Of a stretch of 64,000 nucleotides of DNA, positions 55,801 through 64,000 are shown piece by piece (position 1 is the stretch's first letter; every line of letters begins with the position of its first letter). Below the pieces are notes generated by a model. That model was not told the origin of the DNA, made no database searches, and saw only the letters and a program-made list of their open reading frames with translations. Source of the DNA: Siniperca chuatsi (Eukaryota; Chordata; Actinopteri; Centrarchiformes; Sinipercidae); assembly GCF_020085105.1 (NCBI RefSeq), contig NC_058046.1, forward strand, positions 8,036,675-8,100,674, written 5' to 3'. The translations under genes were made by a program, and so were the position numbers.

Positions 55801-57790
55801 CTGCTCAGTCATTTATATTTCATCTTTACGTGCCATGACATTTGGATCCTTGGCCCCAAAAATCATGAAATATGTGGAACTCTTTGAAATATGAGAGGTG
55901 TATTCGAGGCAGGTACATGCAGGGACTTTGATAGATTTTCCAAATAAAGTCAAGGAAATTCAAGGGTCAAAAAACAATGTTTACAAAGTGCTTTACATAC
56001 AGTAAATATACTGCATGTCTTTAAAAATTCATTGCATTATATGGTTGTTAGCCAAGATGGAGCCCTTCAGCTAAAACTTTACATTAGGAAGATATAAAAT
56101 GAAGCCATGAAAGAGCTCTGACTTAAATATGTATAGTCGTATAAAGGTCAGGGAATTAAACATGATGGTTCCAACCTTTTATTCATGATATTCTTCTCAT
56201 TTTCTCTCTTCCAGATCCTCCTGAATGAACTGGGCTTTGACGAGGGCTTCATCACGCCCCTCCGTGAGCACTACCTGCATCCGCTCACCTCCCTGCTGTA
56301 CCCGGACTGCGGGGGGCGCTGTCTGGACAGCCACAAGGCCTTTGTTGTTAAATATGACATGAATGAAGACCTGGACCTGAGCTACCACTACGACAACGCA
56401 GAGGTCACCCTTAATGTTTCCCTGGGCAAGGACTTCACTGAGGGCAACCTTTATTTTGGGGATATGAGACAGGTGAACATATGGTTATAATACTATTACT
56501 ATTGTTATTACTACTATTACCACGCCTACAACCGCCAGATCTACTACTTGTAGCATTATGTAATTAAATTTAACAATGTCAACAAACATAAAGACATTTT
56601 AAGCAGCTAGATACATGGTGTATTATTGTGCCAATAAACATTATATAGGTTTATATGGAGTAAATAAATAAGTAATAATAAAACTAAATATAAACTAATT
56701 TGTAACAAGATTAGTAAAATATTAATCACACACAAGAAGTTAGTGTTATATTAAAATTTGTTTATAATGTCTTTCCCTACAATTAACAGAATTTCTAGTT
56801 TTCTTGAAAATAAATCCCTGTCCAAAACTTACTTGATGAGAGGTAATCATGAAATAGGTGGAGAGCTGTTACAGAATGTACATTCCTCGTCGACATGAGC
56901 AAATCTTAAAATTGTCTTATTACAGGGCTAGATATTATGCAAAATTATTTAATTTTTGTTTGTTTGAAATACAAAATTTAAAAGGAGATAACCATGCCTT
57001 GCACAAAAGATTTTCCTGTAGGTAAGCCTTGATGACGCTGAAGGTCTTTTCTTAAAATCCTTTCTTTGAATCCTTTATTTCTATTCCACTGACTTTTAGA
57101 CACTTTTACCTGTACGAATGGCCTTAGTTACAGAAATGGATCCTTTGTATTTTACTGGAGAGGATTTAACTCTAGGAAAAAAAAAATTTAAAGAGTGTCC
57201 ATTACCATTTTCATGAGAAACAGAAAATATACCCTTTCAATCCAGTTTTCTTTATATATGCTCTTATTGTTGTTGATAATATTGCTTTTGTTCCAAATAA
57301 TGTCCTTATGTGGTGAAAAAATTATAAACATAACACAATTTCTAAGATAAGAAAACCTGCTGATAAAAACTATTTAAAACAAGAAATCTTTTCTGGCAGT
57401 TTAGAAATATTACAATTGCATCCCACTAGAAACATTAAACCACCTTATGTTTTAAATATATAGTTAAATATAACAAATATGATAAATCATGTCTAAAGGT
57501 AGTGGTTTTGTTGCCCCCTGCAGGTGCCTTTAAGTGAGACGGAGTGTACAGAGGTTGAACACAGGGTGACCGAGGGCCTCCTCCACCGGGGCCAACATAT
57601 GCACGGGGCCCTGCCCATCTCCTCCGGCCAGCGCTGGAACCTCATCGTCTGGATGAGAGGCTCACAGGAACGCAACAAACTGTGCCCCATGTGCAACAGG
57701 AGGCCGACACTGGTGGAAGGGGAGGGCTTTGCTGACGGGTTCACCAAACACTCCGATGCACTGCTGAACGCTTCGTGTGTGTTGACGTGA
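52502..57790 (+). CDS. ogfod2: 2-oxoglutarate/Fe(II)-dependent dioxygenase OGFOD2 (seven exons, complete)
   Basis: Member of the 2OG-Fe(II) oxygenase superfamily; its substrate is not established. Exons: 52502-52636, 52752-52808, 54350-54451, 54542-54641, 55625-55749, 56215-56472, 57524-57790; they sum to 1044 nt, 347 aa, against about 350 in human. The start is the first ATG in frame with NCFTTDNIFLEDYKLHVRF, matching the human N-terminus. The iron-binding triad is intact: HYD at residues 231-233 (YHYDNAEVTLNV) and the distal His286 in HRGQHMHGA. Arg296 in GQRWNLIVW is the expected 2-oxoglutarate anchor. A C-terminal CPMC motif (NKLCPMCNRRP) is conserved with human. It lies head-to-head with the integrase-derived gene and converges on slc4a5. 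An AATAAA occurs about 105 nt after the stop. Confidence 0.97.
52828..52863. repeat. (GT)n microsatellite next to an ogfod2 splice donor
   Basis: About 18 GT units beginning 20 bp after the end of ogfod2 exon 2 (52808). Confidence 0.97.
53020..53230. repeat. Palindromic hAT-like MITE, copy F (partial)
   Basis: AACTATTTTGATAATAG, TCAACCTCTCAAAAGTGAATATTTG and the GTTTTGGACTGTTGGTCAGACAAAACAAG segment match internal parts of the family in inverted order. The ends are not preserved. In ogfod2 intron 2. Confidence 0.5.
53372..54102. repeat. MITE with TTGTTCAGACTGC ends
   Basis: Left end TTGTTCAGACTGCAGG and right end CTGGCAGTCTGAACAA are inverted repeats about 730 bp apart. The interior carries AAATCAGAT-type subterminal motifs near both ends. 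No target duplication recognised. Fills much of ogfod2 intron 2. Confidence 0.65.
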
Positions 57791-57895
57791 TGTGTCCCGC
57801 TGCTATCAGCCTTTCATAAAGACACTGTGTGTAGGATTTGAAATCTGCTGTGGCGGACAGCAGTGCACGCTGCTGCTTCCAACTCATGCTGTAGG

Positions 57896-57901
57896 AATAA
57901 A
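57896..57901 (+). terminator. ogfod2: Polyadenylation signal of ogfod2
   Basis: AATAAA about 105 nt downstream of the ogfod2 stop codon is the first canonical signal and implies a short 3'UTR. Confidence 0.7.
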
Positions 57902-59492
57902 TTATTTTAAAAATGATTTAGGTTTCTTCCAATACGAATGTTCTGTCAGGTGATAGGGTTGAATAGACAGATTGTTGTAGAGTTAATCAAGACAACGCTG
58001 GGTGACTGTAGAAAGCTATTAAATTGAATTAATTCTAATGACACATTTGACTATTCCAAATTGGAATGATGAATATTTAATATTTGTACTATAATTCTCT
58101 GTTTCAGACGTTCGGTATAGTGTCCCATTTTGTGGCGTGTGTATTTCTGGCCTTACTGTCTCAAATATTAGTCCAATAATATGAAAAAGCCCATACTGGT
58201 CCAGCCCCCATATTTATATACAGTATGATTGTACTGTATGTTGTGCCAAAGATGATTTAAAAGATAATTTGTGTTTAAAAATTAGGGATACACATATAGA
58301 CTGTATAAAATACCACTCTGACTGTATCACTTTATTACCAATTCCAATACCCAAAGTCAGGGTATCCTCTAATATGGAGTACCGATCTAATACCAATTTT
58401 GCAAAATGTGGTTGATCAGCGGTCTGGATCAGGAAGAATGGAAGTGAACACACGTTTGTGATGATGTGTATTTAACTTTTGACATAACAGATTTCTCAGT
58501 TATGCTATAGATTTGAGGGGGGAAAATCACAATGTCCAACACGAGACGAGTCACATAATTTGGAATAACGGAATTTTAATTACATAAACTTTATCTGTCA
58601 ATTCATGAATATCCATTGTGTGTGCATTTCTTGTTATTGCGTGCATGTGGTGTTGTGGTGGAAGTTAATTATGTTCTTATACAAAGTCTTTGAGAGTAAA
58701 AACACAAATATAAACCTGCACGCTACATTCGGCATAATAAATCTATCCTTTTCAGCAACATCAGGACCTTTTGGTTGTTTCTTTTTGTTCCAGGTTAATG
58801 TGCCAATATGGAGTGATGAACTGGAGGGACACAGGGAAAGGAGAGCTGGTTTTCTGGGATCAGAGGCACACTACAGCATATTCAAACCAACACCAAAACT
58901 CAAATATGCAAAGGCTAACATACAGTAGAAGGCATGGCTTTGTACAGTAGACTTTACAATCTCATGGTAAATAGTTCTGTTTGAAAATGGTGCTTGTTTT
59001 CACATTTCCTGCTTCAAAATCAAACTGTACACACAGGCTGATGTGAAATTATTGTAGTATTTTTAAGTGTAAGTTTTGACAGTGTACTGATTTCAAGATT
59101 AGTTAGAAGTAATCACATTAATACTACAGTATCAATATATCGCTAGTATGTATAAAGATAAATATTTTCAAATTTAATATATTATCCTATACAGCACATA
59201 CAGATAAACATTTCCTCTCTTATTATGGCTATGTACATCATACAAGTAAATAAATAAATAAAGTATTTAATATATTATTTAAAACAAAAATGCACCAATT
59301 TAAAAGACGATGCAGTTCCAACTGTATTGATTGGATCAGTCCCATATCAGCTAGTCTGTTAAGGTGTCACTGTGTTCACAGCTGTCAGTCTGTGCCACCT
59401 TGTACTGTCTGTGGGTCAGCACTGGCTGCTTGGAGTAGTTTGCCCACACCTAGTTGTGGGTTGCTCTGTCAACAAGACGTCGAGTCTCAGCT
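57902..59492. other. Convergent intergenic region between ogfod2 and slc4a5
   Basis: Probably includes the slc4a5 3'UTR on the minus strand just below 59493. A short degenerate repeat-like stretch occurs around 58.3-58.45 kb. No coding exon recognised. Confidence 0.4.
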
Positions 59493-62212
59493 TTATAATG
59501 TGGTCTCACTGCTCATGTCTCGAGGGCGGTGGTGGTCGATGTCCGAGTCGTAGTCTGACTCCATCTCGATCTTGACCTGGGGCACGGGGCAGGCCATCCC
59601 TCGGCCAATAGGCATGGCAGGAGATGACGGGCAGGAGATCTTCAGGTGGAGGGTGATGCTGAGGAAGGGCAAGCTCCAGTTACCATACACACCCACAGCC
59701 AAAAACAAAGAGGGGCGGAGGCTGGGGAGGGTGGATGAGCTCAGCCAAACACTACAGCAGCTCATGTCAGTGATGAGCAAGAGAAGATGGACTGATGAGT
59801 GAAATGGGCTGCTATAGTGGTTGTCTGTGGCCACAATGCTGTTAAGACTGGGACCGGTGACTGGGAAAGGTTTTATACCATGAACATGGGAATCAGTTTG
59901 TTGTGGCCCTTTGTAAACCATCACCGTAAGAGAGACTTTTTAAACATTGCCATATTTTCTAACCTTGTCTAAAAGTATTTTAGTAGTGGAGCAGGTAGTC
60001 CATTTCTTGTGCCAAATGAACTTTATGTATTTTTATCATAAATAAAATCTAAAAAAGAATATATCTATAATGGAAGAGGCCGATGTAATTCTGATGCCAA
60101 AAGTGATTAGAGGACTTTTATATTATCCAGAAAATGCAACCTACAGTATAACTTGACTTTACATTAATGATTTTGAATAGTTCACAAATTAAACTACACT
60201 TTTGTTTTGCCTTCTACATCTAATGAGACTTAGAATGTTTCCTCTAAGTTTTTTGTATACTTCTACAAATCAGTAATCAACCTTACTCCTTGTGCACTGT
60301 TTAAGTCAGTACATGTTGTAACATTATTTCTTCAACAAATGAATGCATGCAAAACCTTTTTTGGAAGCTGTATCTTTTTTTAAAATTGCTATATTTTGCC
60401 AAACAAATGTGTTTGGAAGGTTTGGTTAATGAAATGCATTCAAGGCAGCCATGAAGCTTTCAGTAAAAGAAAATCACATAGCGTTTCTTTATCTAAATCC
60501 ACAGTTGACGACATTTCGTAAAACAAATTCATATTAATGAATAATCAGTTACCCTGTCAATTCCAAACCATGCCTCTTTCAAAGCAATGCAGACATGAAA
60601 TTTTGAAATTCTCAATCTCCCACAAAAGGAAAAAAAAACAGCATAACAGTCAAAGTATTTGTGGTTAAATGTGTAGCAAAATGAGCAAATGTTTACAGAA
60701 ATAGCCCCATCACCTGCACTTTCAATGCAAATATTTCCATCGAAACTGCTGCGGCTCCACGTGAGGGTAGTTCAAGAGCAAAAAGCTAGGGTCAGGCTAC
60801 AATTCACATGCAGGTGTGAGCATCACAGACAGATTTACTAAAGAGATTCAGCACATGGAGGAAAAAGAAACAACCAAAACAATGATGCTTGTTGCATTTG
60901 GATGATTTTACAGTTGTATATGAACTGGCCTACAATAAATCCTCTATATGTACCAAATATACAACATGCTTAATATACCACACATTATTTTTATTTATCT
61001 ATTTAAATTCCACATATGTTAATCTAAACAAAGAACTCTGACCAATGGCTTTGAGACATAGAGCAAACTATACAGCATGCATTTCAAGTCATCACCCTTC
61101 ACCTCACAGTCACTGCCTTTCAGAATATTTCAAAACTAATAACACACATCAGTAAAGAATCATAATATGCTGAGTTGTGTGTACAAAGGGCAGCACAGTG
61201 CATATACTGTGAGACATTTAGCACATGACACAGGAAGAGTAGCAGCAGGATTATACAGCAATAACATTACAATGATCTGCATTGCCTTAAAGTGCATGGA
61301 GAGGAGACTGAGCCCAAACATGACAATGAGGGGAAACTGGACTATGAGGACAATGTTACGTGTAAATAATCCGTCTGCAATTGTGGATGCACATTTCCAC
61401 CGACAAAAGTGACCGTGTGTATAATTTACATTTGTTCTGAAAATCTGAAAATGAATGAAGGAAGGAATACATTTTCTTGTCAGAGGGTGTGTAATAAAAC
61501 AATAAATTAATTTGGTAAGTAAACAACGCAGTACACCACACAATAGAGCTAATAGTTTGTTTTTCATGGGGAAAAATATTGAAAGCACCATGATATAATG
61601 CAATGCAATGCAACACCATGACAAAATAAGGGCTTTTGTGGTCTAATTCTACTGTGTGTTCCTCTGTGTTTGACAGATGTCAAATTGAAATAACAGGTTA
61701 AAGTTAGTGATTGCTGTAATCATTTAACTATTTGAGGCATTTGCTAAGCCGTTCAATTAAGATGTAGAGTTTTGTTCATATTTTTATAGGGTTAGTTCAC
61801 CCAAATTACAAAAAACATATTACAATTTGCCTGTAGAAGTATCTAGCCGAGCAGAAAGTTTGAGTTTTAGTTGCCCAGGTTTTTAATATCTGTCTAATAG
61901 ATTTCTGCTGCCACCTCATTACAGTGGAGGTGAATGGAATTTAGTTTGTGGTGCTCACATCATAGAAAAATTACATTTCACAAATTCAACAGCAACAGTT
62001 TTCATTGGAACTACTTTCTTTCGGTATGTTAAAGAGCACTGTGCGTGGCAGGCTGGCAGTATGCTCCCCACTGAGACTGTGCAACATCAGGATAGACGAG
62101 ATCTTTGTAGGGGATGTGCAGTTTGAGGACACAGTACCTGCGATCCAAGTCTGACTCTGAGCTGGGTGAGTGGTTAGAGTAGGCGTGGCACTTGTCCTGC
62201 AAGCAAACACAT

Positions 62213-62270
<58 letters not shown>

Positions 62271-63951
62271 TACAGACACAAATCATTATAAACTTGTGTC
62301 ATGATCCATCATTCCTGCAGGGGGCAGTAGAAGCTTGAGTTTCTCACCTCTTCCTCGCTGACATCTGGTTTGGGCTTCTTCTTCTCCTTCTCCTTCCCCT
62401 TCTTCTTATCGTCCTCCTTCTTCTTCTTCTCTTTCTCAGGCAGGAGGTCGTCCAGCCAGGCCAGGTCGTGCTGGGAGAAGACCATGTCCAGCATCTTTCG
62501 GACAACCATCAGACCAAGGATCTGAAGGGTTCGACACAGAGATACACTGACACACAGGCCTCGTTTTAACTCCCATTAACATTCATCTCATATCCGAGTT
62601 ATGGTGTGAATATGATTTAGCTGGATGGCATTTGTAGATGACATTAACATGAATCACTGGTGTACACAGTGAAATCAGATCACTTCCTCTCTTAACATTT
62701 ACACTCTTTAAAATTTATATTAAACCTCTGTCATGTTTCTTTACATTCACTAACATCCTAACAATCAATTTTGATATGGATATTTCATTTGAAAATGCTG
62801 GTTAGATCGCTACAAGAAAGATTATTTCTGTTTCTATAGGTTCTATATGCGGACTGGAGATGCATTGTTTTAGCAGCAGCACACCTCTGGAGCATCTTCA
62901 AAGCATCCTGGATAAAGTCTTGATTTGGTTTTGCTACCAAATTCTATGAAAATATCTGATCATACAGGATGCATGTTTAAACCTTGTGTTAAAAGGGTTC
63001 AAAATAGCTGCCTCTCTCCCACCATCCACAATACAACAACACAGGATTCATCAAAAGCTGTGTTGCAAATATGTCACATACCATAACGGGGAAGATGATG
63101 GCCAAGAAGGTGGATTTGAGGATCCAGAGCACAGCCAGACATATGATCTGGACCAGTGTGAAGAGGTGTACCCTCCTCAGAGGAACGTGGCGGAGGTAGG
63201 AAAAGTCGGGCTGGTGCTTGGATGGCATCATATACAACTTAATCCTGTCCCAGAACTGTGGAGGACGATGAGACAAGGGGGCAAATGGAAAAGAAGAGCT
63301 AAAGGTCTGAGCAGCACAGGTTAATTACATGCAGACCTATATGAATGATTAATCCCAAAATACTTGCAGGGATTTGTATGCGTCACAGCTCAGCTTGCCT
63401 GTGTAGCGAGTTGGAGGAAAGTTACTGAGGAGCTCCTGCTCTAGTACAAACTCAAAAATCTATAGCTTTTTCAACTCATCTAAATGCATCTGTAAAAATG
63501 TTACTCTAGATATTATAATGAGACACCTGGCCATCATAAACATACACTGACACATACAGTACAGCCACCCACAGGTGCAGTTTATTTATTCAGCCCAGGG
63601 TTGGATAACTCGTTTCTCCATTCCACATAATTTGCACTTTTACAAAATTTGGGAGCTTATAACAAATCCCCCAGAGGTTTATTTTTTTCCCACTGGATTC
63701 TGTCTGTCTCTGCAGTCTGTAAGGACACTACAGATCATGTCTGTCTGCTTACTTGTGTGTTTGCTTTGCTGTTTTAAATAAGCCGTATCCCGCCTGCAGT
63801 CAGAAATGCAATAAGTAAGATGTCCAGCCACAATAACTCATTTATTATGATAAACAACATCAACAGCTGGCCCACAGCTTACCTGGATTCCACTGAGGGA
63901 AGCTACGCCCATATAGAGGAAGACACCATACAGCACAGGCATGGGGATGAA
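59493..63951 (-). CDS. slc4a5: Electrogenic Na+/HCO3- cotransporter, SLC4A5-like (3' end, five exons, partial)
   Basis: C-terminal part of an SLC4 sodium bicarbonate cotransporter, a plasma-membrane protein. Exons: 63883-63951, 63082-63255, 62348-62521, 62138-62196, 59493-59658; phases agree. The first three encode the last transmembrane segments ([58 protein letters not shown]) and [20 protein letters not shown], followed by a lysine-rich tail. The combination [15 protein letters not shown] and HDLAW fits SLC4A5 (NBCe2) better than SLC4A4, from recalled sequences. The last exon ends [21 protein letters not shown] is a class I PDZ ligand, like that of the NBCe1-C variant of SLC4A4. Upstream exons lie beyond the right edge. 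The 59-nt exon 62138-62196 may be alternatively spliced. SLC4A4 remains the main alternative. Confidence 0.88.
62213..62268. repeat. (AC)n microsatellite at an slc4a5 splice acceptor
   Basis: About 28 AC units. On the slc4a5 sense strand this is a (TG)n tract ending about 17 nt before exon 62138-62196. Confidence 0.98.
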
Positions 63952-64000
63952 CTACAAGCAGCAGAAAGGCCAGAAAACATGTTATTACGGTCGCAATTTA

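Noticed and set aside
59572-59802. Plus-strand open frame near the slc4a5 last exon
   Set aside because: Antisense to the coding last exon; no independent support.
61160-61624. 154-codon minus-strand open frame
   Set aside because: Lies in the slc4a5 intron between 59658 and 62138, with no recognisable domain, and does not splice in phase with the exons.
61986-62286. Two minus-strand frames with long Cys-Val runs at the start
   Set aside because: The repeated part is the (AC)n tract. Only the segment 62138-62196 is a real exon, of slc4a5.

Overview
This is vertebrate nuclear DNA, almost certainly from a teleost fish. Short coding exons with canonical splice sites are scattered through long AT-rich introns. 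The introns and spacers hold Tc1, hAT-type, MITE and L2-type repeats of kinds common in fish genomes. Nothing prokaryotic is present (no operons, no CRISPR). I rebuilt gene models by hand from splice donors, acceptors and phase. The four genes complete in the window close exactly in frame: vps37b 288 aa, abcb9 808 aa, a gypsy/GINGER-type integrase-derived gene 433 aa, and ogfod2 347 aa. Two genes run off the edges: ppp3cc (left) and slc4a5 (right).

Layout: (1) 1-10.6 kb, first three coding exons of a calcineurin catalytic subunit, closest to PPP3CC, minus strand. (2) 10.6-14.9 kb, its promoter side, then the probable 3'UTR of vps37b. (3) 14.9-35.6 kb, vps37b (ESCRT-I), minus strand, four exons; its introns are loaded with nested transposons. 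(4) 37.0-43.2 kb, abcb9/TAPL (lysosomal peptide ABC transporter), minus strand, eleven exons. (5) 46.1-49.9 kb, an intact eight-exon gene derived from a transposon integrase (GIN family), minus strand. (6) 52.5-57.9 kb, ogfod2 (2-oxoglutarate/Fe(II) dioxygenase), plus strand, seven exons. (7) 59.5-64 kb, the 3' end of an electrogenic sodium bicarbonate cotransporter, best match SLC4A5, minus strand.

The vps37b-abcb9-ogfod2 order and orientation match what I recall of human 12q24.31, so this is an old conserved block. The integrase-derived gene sits inside it, between abcb9 and ogfod2. The genes do not form a pathway; vps37b and abcb9 both act in the endolysosomal system, but that is probably coincidence of linkage.

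The most interesting items are: the domesticated integrase gene, with an intact HHCC zinc module but a decayed catalytic triad; a Tc1 transposon inserted in a hAT-type element, both with exact target duplications; a second nested hAT pair sharing an internal module with the first; and a (TG)n tract next to the 3' splice site of a small slc4a5 exon whose skipping would remove the PDZ-binding C-terminus.
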